This document shows, in pieces, positions 17,646-25,629 of a stretch of 64,000 nucleotides of DNA; position 1 is the stretch's first letter; each line of letters starts with the position of its first letter. Made by a program: the position numbers and the translations under genes. The notes beneath the pieces were generated by a model. The model worked only from the letters and a program-made list of their open reading frames with translations, was not told where the DNA came from and did not search any database. The stretch is from the IMG/VR virus record IMGVR_UViG_3300028559_000015, positions 25,905 to 89,904 of that record; one strand, 5' to 3'. The DNA is from a virus.

Positions 17646-18236
17646 ATTAATATTTTTTATGTACACACTGATCCAGTCATCGCTGCACAGTCGATGGTTG
17701 ATCGGCACGTAGTCAAGATGATTCTGGAGACGGCCCAGCTACTCTCTACTGCACATCGTGTTATAGATGGTGTAGAGTATGTAGGTCAGTCACAGTCTGG
17801 TCGCAAAGCAAAACGATGGCGGTTATCAGGTAATGCTGATGCTATTATGTATGCTGCTACTCATATTAATCATCCTTCAGCAGTTTGGGTTCGTGAAAAC
17901 TCTGCCAACTATGCTTGGTTGTATGATCATCTTTTGGCTCTTGGTCGTGAGTACACTTATCGTTATGGTCGTACTCATCTTACAATTGATAAGCTAAAGG
18001 ATATTCTCAAGGAAGCCCCTGAGCAGATCACAGAAAGCAAAGTAATGACTAAGATGCCATCTTGCATGGACAAGCAGTACATTGTTAGCTTAGACCCGGT
18101 TGTCAACTATCGTAACTACTACAATTACGGTAAGGTTAACTTACTGCGTTGGACTGAGCGCGGGCCTCCTAGCTGGATCGACGGTGAAGTTATTCAGCAG
18201 TCAGGTAAAAAGACGATATATACTATTGAAAGGTAA
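17646..18236 (+). CDS. Conserved phage protein of unknown function, probable ATT start
   Basis: The first ATG (17694) would give 180 aa starting MVDRHVVKMILETAQLL. In-frame codons upstream read NIFYVHTDPVIAAQS and match the N-terminus I recall for this phage family (M-N-I-F-x-x-x-D-P-x-x-A-A-Q). The family pattern therefore starts 16 codons before the first ATG, at ATT 17646, with GGAG at 17635-17638, 7 nt away. THINHPSAVWVRENSANYAW is also characteristic. The family is sometimes labelled pyrimidine-dimer glycosylase; I do not endorse that. Confidence 0.75.
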   Translation: MNIFYVHTDPVIAAQSMVDRHVVKMILETAQLLSTAHRVIDGVEYVGQSQSGRKAKRWRLSGNADAIMYAATHINHPSAVWVRENSANYAWLYDHLLALGREYTYRYGRTHLTIDKLKDILKEAPEQITESKVMTKMPSCMDKQYIVSLDPVVNYRNYYNYGKVNLLRWTERGPPSWIDGEVIQQSGKKTIYTIER

Positions 18237-18240
18237 AAAT

Positions 18241-18687
18241 ATGTTTGACAAATTAAAGAAATGGTTCACTGAACCAATGTTTCCCGAAGAACAGCCGGCG
18301 GTTCCTGAACCAAAGCCCGAAGTAAAGCCTGAAGTAAAAGCACCCAGAAAGCCTAAGGTGGAACTCACAGACAAGGAAAAGGCTACTGCGGCTGGAGAAC
18401 CTTACGTCGCTATTCTCAAGGTTGATTTGGATCCAAATGACATCAACAATGGTGCGTTTGATCTTGATTGGAACGACAAGTTCCTTCTCAATCTGATTAA
18501 ACAAGGTTATAAGATTCGCGCCGATGACACAGACGCTATGATCGTTGATCGATGGTTCCAAACTGTTTGCCGAAATATCGCACTTGAGGTATACGAGCAA
18601 GAACAAGCTGACCCGGATAAGCGGGAAAGTGATATGCGTGTTATTCGACAGCGTGATCTAGGCGGCGGGTATACGGAGGCAAGCTAA
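18241..18687 (+). CDS. Hypothetical protein with proline-rich linker, 148 aa
   Basis: Starts MFDKLKKWFTEPMF, then a Pro/Glu/Lys-rich linker (PEPKPEVKPEVKAPRKPKVE) near residues 22-42, then a globular part ending in a Gly-rich tail. An N-terminal amphipathic helix followed by a linker suggests membrane or complex tethering. Same direction and 4 bp after the previous gene. No family recognised. Confidence 0.7.
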   Translation: MFDKLKKWFTEPMFPEEQPAVPEPKPEVKPEVKAPRKPKVELTDKEKATAAGEPYVAILKVDLDPNDINNGAFDLDWNDKFLLNLIKQGYKIRADDTDAMIVDRWFQTVCRNIALEVYEQEQADPDKRESDMRVIRQRDLGGGYTEAS

Positions 18688-18705
18688 CCTTTTGGATAAA
18701 AGGGC

Positions 18706-18734
18706 TTGACAACTGCTACTATTTTGTGTATTAT
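18706..18734 (+). promoter_or_regulatory. Early sigma70-like promoter
   Basis: TTGACA 18706-18711, 17-bp spacer, TATTAT 18729-18734; 36 bp before the ParB-like gene. Confidence 0.75.
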
Positions 18735-18769
18735 ATGCTTATTCATAGAGAAAATGCTAGGTAATAACC

Positions 18770-20002
18770 ATGGTCAGTAAGTCTAATAATTTCAAGTTTG
18801 CGTGGGTACCTAATAAGGAACCAATCACTGCTCGTCCCGTAAATGTTCTAGACAAGCTCCCGAACGACTACGATATTATCTCGGTAGATGTACAGGCTAC
18901 GCAGTGTCTCGCTTCCCTTGAAAAGAGCATTCGGGATGAGCTAGCCAAACCTACTTACAAAAACACGAAGCCGCAGCGTTACGATCAACGACCCAAACAC
19001 CAGGAGATTGCGCTTGGTGTGTTTTTCACTGCTCGGTCATTCCAGCGTCCTGAAAACCAGCCTCATATTAGGAATATTGTTCTTAAGTGGGATTCTCGTC
19101 GTCCCGCAGCTATTCAAGTTTGCCACAATCCTGTTACAGATGAATACTACATAACCGACGGACAGCACACTGCGCTTGCGTATGCAATTCGTGCTAAGAT
19201 GGGCTTGTTTCCTGATGTTAACCCTGAGGATTGGTTGAATCTCAAAGTAGATTGCATGGTAGTAGAACTTGAAGTCAACAAGGATGGTTCGGTTGACATG
19301 AGTTTCTGTCGTGAGCATTTCATGGGTATCAACGGCGGTGACAAGTTGAAGCTAGCTGATTTTGATTTTTATCAGAATCATGTATTGGCTAAGCGTCAAG
19401 ATTCACCCAACAATGAAACTCAGGACGAATATGAAATTGCTTTCAACAAGCAAGTGATTATGGAACAGAATGATGTCATTCCTGTTCACAAGAATTCTTC
19501 TGATCGCTTCAAGGCCGGTGCTCTTACTGGTGTTACTCACCTTAAGGATTTGAGCATTGAGGATGTAGAGTTCTTTAGTTCTAATCACAAGAAGTATTGG
19601 CCTCAAGAACCCGTTGACGCTATGGAGCTTGTTCCCATGAAAACATTGCGTAAGCTGATTGTTTCTAAGATGCGTAATTCTAAGGAATTTGATTCCAAGG
19701 AATTCAAGAAGTTTATGGAAGATTTGAATGCAACAGTAAAAACTACTGCCGGTAGCTGGGAACAGCTTAAGAATTTAGCACAGACTACCTACGCAAAGTA
19801 CTATCGTGAGATTATGGGTGACTTTGCTAAGTCTAAGGTTAGTGTTCCCGATGATGTGTCGCTCGTTCTTCTACTCAAGATGTATCGCGCCGCAGGTGGC
19901 AACTATAAGTGCATTCCTGATTCAGTATATACCCGATATACCGAGAACGGGGATGACCTGTTCAATCACTTGGAACCTGCTAAGAAAGAGTTGTTTAAGT
20001 GA
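18770..20002 (+). CDS. ParB/DGQHR-like protein
   Basis: 410 aa. Residues around 123-137, EYYITDGQHTALAYAIR, match the D-G-Q-H-R-x-x-A motif of ParB-like and DndB/DGQHR-type proteins, with T in place of R. FSNxE-like acidic segments and a long helical C-terminal half follow. Early promoter directly upstream. Bacterial deazaguanine-modification systems use a ParB-like DpdB as partner of DpdA, so a role here is conceivable, but the gene is 14 kb from dpdA and could equally act on partition or regulation. Confidence 0.7.
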   Translation: MVSKSNNFKFAWVPNKEPITARPVNVLDKLPNDYDIISVDVQATQCLASLEKSIRDELAKPTYKNTKPQRYDQRPKHQEIALGVFFTARSFQRPENQPHIRNIVLKWDSRRPAAIQVCHNPVTDEYYITDGQHTALAYAIRAKMGLFPDVNPEDWLNLKVDCMVVELEVNKDGSVDMSFCREHFMGINGGDKLKLADFDFYQNHVLAKRQDSPNNETQDEYEIAFNKQVIMEQNDVIPVHKNSSDRFKAGALTGVTHLKDLSIEDVEFFSSNHKKYWPQEPVDAMELVPMKTLRKLIVSKMRNSKEFDSKEFKKFMEDLNATVKTTAGSWEQLKNLAQTTYAKYYREIMGDFAKSKVSVPDDVSLVLLLKMYRAAGGNYKCIPDSVYTRYTENGDDLFNHLEPAKKELFK

Positions 20003-20421
20003 TCAAGAATCTGCTATATGTTACTAAGGTGCTTGACAAGGTGAAGTTTGGGATATCAGGTGATCTTATCAATCGCTTTATAAATTACAACAAGGGAAAT
20101 CAAAATTATGAAGTCCATGCGTTGTATGTTGCGGTTGAGGGTCATGCGGAACATATCCTGACATGTGAAAATTACTTGATGAGGACGTTGCACGAATATC
20201 TAGAGAACCCCAAACAACTTGCAAAGCCTACCGAGTACGTTGATCCTAAATTTACCGATATAGATGTTGATTATGTCTCTACCCTGATCGAAAACAAGAT
20301 CAAAAATCATCCTTTGCAGATTAAAAGGCTGAAAGGGGAATACGTTTCTGCTCTTAAAATCGATCCTGACATGATGGATAAAATTAAATTGTCGCCCCAT
20401 AAGTACCTAGAGGACATTTAG
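19999..20421 (+). CDS. T5orf172/GIY-YIG-like protein
   Basis: 140 aa, GTG start overlapping the previous stop. The N-terminal half LLYVTKVLDKVKFGISGDL, then RFINYNKGN and HALYVAVEGHAEHILTCENYL, matches the order of the T5orf172 branch of GIY-YIG nucleases: a Y-V strand, K-x-G-I-S, R, then an E-x-x-L helix. The catalytic Tyr/Arg/Glu are roughly conserved. The C-terminal half is unassigned. It may be a nuclease or a DNA-binding derivative. Confidence 0.6.
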   Translation: MIKNLLYVTKVLDKVKFGISGDLINRFINYNKGNQNYEVHALYVAVEGHAEHILTCENYLMRTLHEYLENPKQLAKPTEYVDPKFTDIDVDYVSTLIENKIKNHPLQIKRLKGEYVSALKIDPDMMDKIKLSPHKYLEDI

Positions 20422-20424
20422 GGC

Positions 20425-20453
20425 TTGACATATACTCATAAATAGCGTATTAT
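20425..20453 (+). promoter_or_regulatory. Early promoter with embedded late box upstream of rnh
   Basis: TTGACA 20425-20430, 17-bp spacer, TATTAT 20448-20453. CATAAATA lies inside the spacer at 20437-20444, so the same 30 bp could serve early and late transcription of RNase H. Confidence 0.7.
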
Positions 20454-20483
20454 CTATGTATATTATAAGAGTAAAGGTATCTC

Positions 20484-21488
20484 GTGAAATACGCACTGAT
20501 CGACACTGCTAACACTTTCTTCCGCGCTAGGCATGTTGCTGCTCGCAACACTGATACGTGGGAGAAGATTGGCATGGCTATGCATCTAACGCTTTCGTCT
20601 GTAAATCAGGCTGTGCGTATGTTCAACATCGACCACGTTGTGTTCTGTCTTGAAGGCCGTTCATGGCGTAAAGAATTCTACAAGCCCTACAAAGCGCATC
20701 GTGCTATCGACAACACTGCGTTGACTGAGGCTGAAATCGAAGAAAACAAGATGTTCTGGGAAACGTATGAAGCGTTCACTACGTTCCTGTCTCAGAAGAC
20801 TAATTCTAGCGTGTTGCGTCATCCCAACGCAGAAGCAGATGATCTTATCGCCCGCTTTGTTGACTTGCACCCCGAAGATGAACACTATATCATTTCGTCC
20901 GACACTGACTTCGTGCAGTTGATCAGTGAGAACGTGCATCAGTACAACGGTGTCGCGGGTCAGTTGATCAAGCTAGATGGCTATTTCAATGATCGAGGTA
21001 AGCCTGTCAAGGACAAGAAGACCGGTGAGCAAAAGCTGCTAGAAGACCCTGAGTATCTTCTGTTTAAGAAGATCATTCGTGGCGATGCTACTGACAATGT
21101 TTTCTCTGCTTATCCAGGTGTGCGTGAGAAGGGTTCTAAGAACTCTGTCGGCATCAAGGAAGCGTTTGAAGATCGCAACAAGCAAGGCTTCAATTGGAAT
21201 AATCTGATGTTGCAGCGTTGGGCTGATCACAACGGAGACGAACACCGTGTCAAAGATGACTACGAACGCAACAAGACGTTGATTGATCTCCGAGCGCAAC
21301 CAGCAGAAATCAAGGCTGCGGTAGACGGAGTGATCAAGGAGAACGTGCGTACAACTGTAACCCCAATGGTTGGCATTCATCTTATGAAGTTCTGCGGCAA
21401 GTATGAACTCACTAAGATTTCGGAGCAGGCTGAGACTTATTCAAAGTGGCTCAACAATCCATATAAAGGAGTTCTCAATGCCGATTGA
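20484..21488 (+). CDS. rnh: T4-type RNase H (5'-3' FEN nuclease)
   Basis: 334 aa (T4 RNase H 305). Removes RNA primers from lagging strands. Metal-binding motifs of the FEN family are in order: ALIDTANTFFRA near residue 4, EGRSWRKEFYKPYKAHR near 57 (basic arch), NAEADDLIARF near 114, ISSDTDFVQL near 138 and KIIRGDATDNV near 195. All acidic ligands appear intact. It sits in the early region with the ligase, polymerase and clamp elsewhere in the window. Confidence 0.95.
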   Translation: MKYALIDTANTFFRARHVAARNTDTWEKIGMAMHLTLSSVNQAVRMFNIDHVVFCLEGRSWRKEFYKPYKAHRAIDNTALTEAEIEENKMFWETYEAFTTFLSQKTNSSVLRHPNAEADDLIARFVDLHPEDEHYIISSDTDFVQLISENVHQYNGVAGQLIKLDGYFNDRGKPVKDKKTGEQKLLEDPEYLLFKKIIRGDATDNVFSAYPGVREKGSKNSVGIKEAFEDRNKQGFNWNNLMLQRWADHNGDEHRVKDDYERNKTLIDLRAQPAEIKAAVDGVIKENVRTTVTPMVGIHLMKFCGKYELTKISEQAETYSKWLNNPYKGVLNAD

Positions 21489-21780
21489 TCCTGTCTATCT
21501 TTGCAAAGATTGTAAGTTTAGCAAGATGGATGTGACAGATACTATTTTTACACTCGGTGGCCGAATGGGTGCTAAAGGATTCATGTACAAATGCGCTAAA
21601 ACAATAAAGCTAGCGCATAGCGTACTTGACCCTGTCACAGGTCCCGAAAAGATTGAGACTAGAATGTCGTACTGCGAAATTGAGCGCAGGCACGGTGACT
21701 GTGGTCTTACTGCAAAGCACTGGGTACCTAAGCACAAGAAAGATTTATTTAAAATGTTGACAAAGGAATCATATGACTGA
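21478..21780 (+). CDS. Cys-rich hypothetical protein, 100 aa
   Basis: Start ATG 21478 follows AAGGAG and overlaps RNase H by 11 bp. Cysteines: CKDCKFS near residue 9, YKCAK near 39, SYCEIER near 62 and GDCGLTAKHW near 72. This looks like a structural zinc site. No family recognised. Its end overlaps the next gene by 8 bp. Confidence 0.7.
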   Translation: MPIDPVYLCKDCKFSKMDVTDTIFTLGGRMGAKGFMYKCAKTIKLAHSVLDPVTGPEKIETRMSYCEIERRHGDCGLTAKHWVPKHKKDLFKMLTKESYD

Positions 21781-22231
21781 ACTAGTCGCAAAGCCAATCG
21801 TAAAGAACCAGTTTTGGATCGTCACTGATGGCATCAAGAAGGTTGGTAACATTGAAGTTAACAATGATGGGTACGGTGTCCGACTTAATGGAACTTTGTT
21901 ACAGTTCAATAACACTGACGAGTTGAAGAAGAAGACTCATATTCGGTTTGAGCCTATCAAGTCAAACAACAAGAAAGTCTCGCTTCCCTATCCCGAATAC
22001 CCAACCACTCCTCGCACTTACAACTCACTGTTTGATGTTAAGCGGGGCTTGCATCTGTTCACTAAGACACGCAAATCTAAGTGTCAGCATGCCGCGGGTT
22101 GGTTTGTGATGGATCAGAACGGAGTTAAGGTTGTTGTTTTTTGTCCTAAATATATCTTTATCCAACGTTATCCTTACTCTGGTCCGTATAAAACAGAGGC
22201 TGAAGCGCAAGTTCAGATAAATACAAGATGA
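21773..22231 (+). CDS. Hypothetical protein, 152 aa
   Basis: Start ATG inside the previous gene's end. Tidy alpha/beta pattern: FWIVTDGIKKVGNIEVNNDGYGV, a KKTHIRFEP segment, and a His/Cys area KSKCQHAAGWFVMDQN. C-terminal IFIQRYPYSGPYKTEAEA. Looks like a small globular enzyme-free domain; I recognise it only as a type often found in T4-like phages, without function. Confidence 0.7.
   Translation: MTELVAKPIVKNQFWIVTDGIKKVGNIEVNNDGYGVRLNGTLLQFNNTDELKKKTHIRFEPIKSNNKKVSLPYPEYPTTPRTYNSLFDVKRGLHLFTKTRKSKCQHAAGWFVMDQNGVKVVVFCPKYIFIQRYPYSGPYKTEAEAQVQINTR
22216..22223 (+). promoter_or_regulatory. Late promoter GATAAATA, 4 bp from the start codon
   Basis: GATAAATA inside the 3' end of the previous gene and only four bases before ATG 22228. 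A transcript started at the usual distance would begin at or near the start codon. Confidence 0.55.
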
Positions 22232-22428
22232 TGCATATTAACCGATTCATGGATAAGATGACCGTAGCTGACTCCAAACAAAACAAAGATTTGGTGTTGC
22301 CGATGACGGATGCCCGTGGATTGCGTGATGATATCGCTAGGTTACTGTCAGACTTGTATGAATTGTCTAAGACCAAGAATCAAAACGAGGTAATACAAGT
22401 CGAAGTTAAGGGCGGATCATTCAAGTGA
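22228..22428 (+). CDS. Hypothetical protein, 66 aa
   Basis: MMHINRFMDKMTVADSKQNK at the N-terminus, then a helix (GLRDDIARLLSDLYELSK) and a C-terminal strand ending in VEVKGGSFK. The start overlaps the previous stop region. The arrangement suggests a small helical adaptor. Function unknown. A late box sits four bases upstream. Confidence 0.7.
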   Translation: MMHINRFMDKMTVADSKQNKDLVLPMTDARGLRDDIARLLSDLYELSKTKNQNEVIQVEVKGGSFK

Positions 22429-22724
22429 GTAGAACGCAACCAAATGTACTACTAGAGTATGTAGACAAGAAGACCTACAAGTGTGACCAGATTGTTGAGG
22501 CTGCTGGCATTTGGGCCGTGTTTTACGACGGGCAATCTATCAATCTCAAGTCTTCTCATTATCTCGCAAACGATGCTGCTCCGAAGTATAAAAAGACTAG
22601 CTTCTCCAATCCAGGACATGCTAGAAACCTTTGCCGCAAATTGAATGCACAATTCAAGACAGATAAGTTTACTGTCGTTTTCATGAACTCGGGACGCACA
22701 GTTTATCCCGATGACTTATCCTAA
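22425..22724 (+). CDS. Hypothetical protein, 99 aa
   Basis: GTG start overlapping the previous gene by 4 bp. Contains AGIWAVFYDGQSINLKSSH and a basic C-terminal part. No domain recognised. It overlaps the next gene by 14 bp, so the three genes are coupled. Confidence 0.65.
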   Translation: MSRTQPNVLLEYVDKKTYKCDQIVEAAGIWAVFYDGQSINLKSSHYLANDAAPKYKKTSFSNPGHARNLCRKLNAQFKTDKFTVVFMNSGRTVYPDDLS

Positions 22725-23118
22725 GACCAAACTTGAAATTGTCAAAACTATCCTGACTGAGACCAAGGATGATCCTGACTTTCCCTGGAACAATCATGAA
22801 CCTGACAAGCTGATATTTGAATGGTTTGTTACAGGTAGAAGGGGCGATGGGCTTAGACTAACTGATGTTGGTGCTACTGCTTTCATAAAAGCAAACATCG
22901 CTCATTACTCATTTGAACTTAATAAGCAGAGTTCTAGAAAGAACTGGGAAAGTTATGTTATGGTTCTAAACAAGAAAATGCATTGTCCCTATTACATCGG
23001 AGCGGAAATCGACGAGAAGAAAAAGAAAAAACCCTATATCAGAGTCTACGATCACAAGATAGCTATGCTCATGACATTGTACGGCACAGTAGATGACTAT
23101 CTGGATTCAGTAAAATAA
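22711..23118 (+). CDS. Hypothetical protein, 135 aa
   Basis: Basic C-terminal half with a long Lys run (EKKKKKP). GLRLTDVGATAFIK and NWESYVMVLNKKMHCPYYIG read like a small alpha/beta domain. Conserved-looking, but unassigned. Followed by an early promoter. Confidence 0.7.
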   Translation: MTYPKTKLEIVKTILTETKDDPDFPWNNHEPDKLIFEWFVTGRRGDGLRLTDVGATAFIKANIAHYSFELNKQSSRKNWESYVMVLNKKMHCPYYIGAEIDEKKKKKPYIRVYDHKIAMLMTLYGTVDDYLDSVK

Positions 23119-23188
23119 TATTTGTCTTCTTAAACCAACTCAAAAAGTAATATCCGATTCGTCAGGCATTTTTTTTGGATAAAAAAGG

Positions 23189-23216
23189 TTGACATTGGCT
23201 TCGTATTTGTTATGAT
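23189..23216 (+). promoter_or_regulatory. Early sigma70-like promoter
   Basis: TTGACA 23189-23194, 16-bp spacer, TATGAT 23211-23216. AAGGAG lies between it and the start of the next gene. Confidence 0.7.
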
Positions 23217-23240
23217 TAGTATGTAGCAAGGAGATATCAA

Positions 23241-23438
23241 ATGGCACAAGTTAATGTTAAGTTTCGTGTTCACTGCGTAGACTCAGAGCGTGGTTGGGGC
23301 CAAGACTACTGGCACGTTGATTTCGACACCCGCCCCGAAGCTGAAAAGTTTATGGCAGACACCAATGCTAAGAATACTGCTAAGTTTGCCCCTGACTTCT
23401 ACAGCCAGGCAAATAGCATCGAAATGGTCGAAGCATAA
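23241..23438 (+). CDS. Hypothetical protein, 65 aa
   Basis: Preceded by AAGGAG. Short alpha/beta protein (NVKFRVHCVDSERGWGQDYW). No function. First gene of a short early unit. Confidence 0.65.
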   Translation: MAQVNVKFRVHCVDSERGWGQDYWHVDFDTRPEAEKFMADTNAKNTAKFAPDFYSQANSIEMVEA

Positions 23439-23443
23439 AAATC

Positions 23444-23493
23444 GTACCCGAGGTCATTTTTCGGTTGACTTCGGGTACCCATTTTGCTATATT
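23444..23493 (+). promoter_or_regulatory. Early promoter with operator-like inverted repeat
   Basis: TTGACT 23465-23470, 17-bp spacer, TATATT 23488-23493. GTACCCGA at 23444-23451 and TCGGGTAC at 23471-23478 are perfect complements, so the right arm lies in the spacer. The whole block recurs at 36764-36812. Confidence 0.7.
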
Positions 23494-23522
23494 GAATCAT
23501 AAGCTGAGAAAGAGGTTTTTAT

Positions 23523-23846
23523 ATGTCACTGGATGTTTATCTGACTGCTGTTCGCCCCACAGAGGTGTACAGCCGCAACATCACGCACAATCTGAACAAG
23601 ATGGCTATGGAAGCCGGCATCTACGAGGCCCTGTGGCGCCCCGAAGAAATCAATGTCACTACCGCTGAACAACTGGTTCCTCTGCTGGAAACAGGCCTGG
23701 AAACCCTGCGGGCCGATCCTGAGCGTTTTAAGGAGTTTAATGCTCCAAACGGTTGGGGCATGTACGATAACCTGATTCATTTTGTTGAAGACTATCTGGA
23801 AGCCTGCAAGGAAAACCCCGATGCTGAGGTCAACGTAAGTCGTTGA
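23523..23846 (+). CDS. Conserved hypothetical protein, 107 aa
   Basis: Start MSLDVYLTAV after AGAGG. The order LDVYL, then NITHNLNKMAMEAGIYEALW, then GLETLRADP, then NGWGMYDNLIHFVEDYLEAC matches a family of small soluble proteins found across phages and bacteria; I know of no function. It appears complete. Confidence 0.75.
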   Translation: MSLDVYLTAVRPTEVYSRNITHNLNKMAMEAGIYEALWRPEEINVTTAEQLVPLLETGLETLRADPERFKEFNAPNGWGMYDNLIHFVEDYLEACKENPDAEVNVSR

Positions 23847-23887
23847 TTCACGAGAGCCAAAGTAATTCACTCTTTGGTGAAAAAATC

Positions 23888-23915
23888 TTGACTTCTTCTT
23901 AAAATCTGTTATATT
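23888..23915 (+). promoter_or_regulatory. Early sigma70-like promoter
   Basis: TTGACT 23888-23893, 16-bp spacer, TATATT 23910-23915, 30 bp before a 40-aa membrane-peptide gene. Confidence 0.65.
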
Positions 23916-23944
23916 GTTTACACACTGAAACAAAGGAAATTTTT

Positions 23945-24067
23945 ATGTTTAGCGTTATCGTTGCTTTCATTCTTGGAATGGTTGTTATGGACTTCATGTG
24001 GGCCTACAAGATGGGAATCCCGCAGGCCATGTGGCGTCGTTGGAAAAATCGCAAGACCCGCATTTAA
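23945..24067 (+). CDS. Small membrane protein, 40 aa
   Basis: MFSVIVAFILGMVVMDFMWA: one strong membrane helix, followed by a basic tail ending KNRKTRI. Start ATG follows AAAGGAA at good spacing and has its own promoter. It is too short for most annotation pipelines but has all the marks of a real gene. Confidence 0.65.
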   Translation: MFSVIVAFILGMVVMDFMWAYKMGIPQAMWRRWKNRKTRI

Positions 24068-24070
24068 GGG

Positions 24071-24099
24071 TTGACTTCTTCGCAAAGAAGTAGTACTTT
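24071..24099 (+). promoter_or_regulatory. Early promoter with palindromic spacer
   Basis: TTGACT 24071-24076, 17-bp spacer, TACTTT 24094-24099. ACTTCTT (24074-24080) and AAGAAGT (24085-24091) are complementary and lie across the -35 and spacer. Confidence 0.6.
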
Positions 24100-24131
24100 A
24101 AGTTCATAGATTGAAGCAACGGAAGCAGCAC

Positions 24132-24791
24132 ATGGCTCGTTATCAGGCTCCCAAGATTTCTTATTCGACCGACGAAGTGTTTGCTGCTGCTTGTGCTGCA
24201 CAGCGCATCAACGGTGAATATCTCAAGGACGATAAGATTCTGTATGATACTGACGGGTATGTCCTTTCGGTCGATAAGGTCGCTAACAAGAAGCTGACTT
24301 CTCAGTTTCTTCGCGGTGACTTTGACATCAACGATGAGGACCGTGCGCTGGGACAAGAAGTGCGTCAATACTGCAACTCTCTGACGTTCAAGATCCTGCA
24401 GGGAAAGACTCTGAGTGATTTTGAGCAGACCATGCTCAAGATTGCTGACAAAGAGATTGTTGACAGCTTCTACGATATTGCTGTTGTTTCGTCTCTCCCT
24501 GCTTCGTATGAGCGTTCTAAGGCTCGGCGTGAGCAGAGCAATCGCCTCCGCGATCATCAGGGCTGTCTGAGTCAAGCAGAAGGTACCGCAGTTGATCTTG
24601 AAATCGAAGTCGTGCGCTGCAACTATAGCAACAACTGGAACACTTATTATGTCACTGCTATTGTTGAAAATGCTGTAGTGTTTTTTGCGTTTCGTGATCA
24701 GATTGAGATTGGTTCTAAAATCCGCGTCAAGGGTAAGATTAAATCCCACAAGGAAGATCGTACCCAACTTAGCCGCGTGAAAGTTATTTAA
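24132..24791 (+). CDS. Hypothetical protein with possible OB-like C-terminus, 219 aa
   Basis: Start ATG 24132 with GGAAGCAG upstream. Mostly helical N-terminal two thirds (KTLSDFEQTMLKIADKEIVD). The last part, AVDLEIEVVRCNYSNNWNTY, then VVFFAFRDQIEIGSKIRVKG, has the strand pattern of an OB-fold nucleic-acid-binding domain. This is a common gene of T4-like genomes in my recall, but without known function. It follows its own early promoter. Confidence 0.7.
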   Translation: MARYQAPKISYSTDEVFAAACAAQRINGEYLKDDKILYDTDGYVLSVDKVANKKLTSQFLRGDFDINDEDRALGQEVRQYCNSLTFKILQGKTLSDFEQTMLKIADKEIVDSFYDIAVVSSLPASYERSKARREQSNRLRDHQGCLSQAEGTAVDLEIEVVRCNYSNNWNTYYVTAIVENAVVFFAFRDQIEIGSKIRVKGKIKSHKEDRTQLSRVKVI

Positions 24792-24800
24792 GGTTTACGA

Positions 24801-24890
24801 GAAGCGGACAAGTCCCGAATGGCAGGTCGTATATTGGGTCTCCCTTAAGTGGGTTGTAAATTCCCTCAGTGTGCTGGCTTGTCCGCTTCT
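24801..24890 (+). ncRNA. Candidate structured RNA in an intergenic gap
   Basis: AGAAGCGGACAAG (24801-24813) is the exact complement of CTTGTCCGCTTCT (24878-24890), a 13-bp stem closing a 64-nt interior that contains further short complements (for example CCC at 24841 with GGG at 24851). A U-rich stretch follows. It could be a small RNA, an mRNA leader element or an elaborate terminator. The loop has no recognised riboswitch pattern. Confidence 0.45.
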
Positions 24891-24914
24891 TGTATTTTCT
24901 TTTAGGGTTTATGT

Positions 24915-25289
24915 ATGACAGATTGGACGATACCAATTCAAAGTGTAGGGCGCTCTTGCCGTCCGGGTATGGAAGTCAATATGCTTACCGCAGGAAAAGG
25001 CAAGTCTGTTTCTGTGGATATAGAATCCGATGCTTGGACCCCGATGGTATGGCGACTTCAATCTTTACTGAGCCCTCACTATGCTGAATATTTTGACTAT
25101 GATACCGGTGAGACATACTGGAAGAAGTTCACTGGGCTGCCTAAAATAGCAGACTTATATAGAGCAAACAATGTCATTCGCAAGAATGAAGACGGTTCAT
25201 ATGAATATGTTAAGAATCGTCAAACTGGCGATGAGCGTCGGCTGACCGAACAAGAAGTTATTTGGCTCATTTTGAAAGCAGGAGCATAA
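24915..25289 (+). CDS. Hypothetical protein, 124 aa
   Basis: Start ATG 24915. Contains GMEVNMLTAGKGKSVSVDI and a C-terminal helix (RRLTEQEVIWLILKAGA). No signal peptide. First gene after the structured RNA element. Function unknown. Confidence 0.65.
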   Translation: MTDWTIPIQSVGRSCRPGMEVNMLTAGKGKSVSVDIESDAWTPMVWRLQSLLSPHYAEYFDYDTGETYWKKFTGLPKIADLYRANNVIRKNEDGSYEYVKNRQTGDERRLTEQEVIWLILKAGA

Positions 25290-25290
25290 G

Positions 25291-25629
25291 ATGCAAATCG
25301 CAATCGCAGATACTACTGGTAATGTTTCTATTTGGTGCGAAGTCATTGGCATCAATAAGGATGGTTCTATCAATTTCAGCGTCATCAATGGTGCTTGGGA
25401 TGGTAAGTACCACAACAATACCGTGTACGTAGAATATACTAAGGCAACCTATCCTGGCTTCCTTGTCTGGGTTGGTCGAGCTAAGTTTAACGAGCAAGAT
25501 TACAACGATGCTATTCCCTGGATCCAAGAACAGATTAATGATCCTGATTATGTAATGACGCAGCCCACTCAGTATGTTGGTCCCGTCAGACAACGGCGAA
25601 AAGATGAGCCAGACGATATTCCTTTCTAA
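25291..25629 (+). CDS. Hypothetical protein, 112 aa
   Basis: Start directly after the previous stop. Beta-rich N-terminal (IAIADTTGNVSIWCEVIG) and basic C-terminus (VRQRRKDEPDDIPF). The acidic-basic tail suggests interaction with nucleic acid. Function unknown. Confidence 0.65.
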   Translation: MQIAIADTTGNVSIWCEVIGINKDGSINFSVINGAWDGKYHNNTVYVEYTKATYPGFLVWVGRAKFNEQDYNDAIPWIQEQINDPDYVMTQPTQYVGPVRQRRKDEPDDIPF

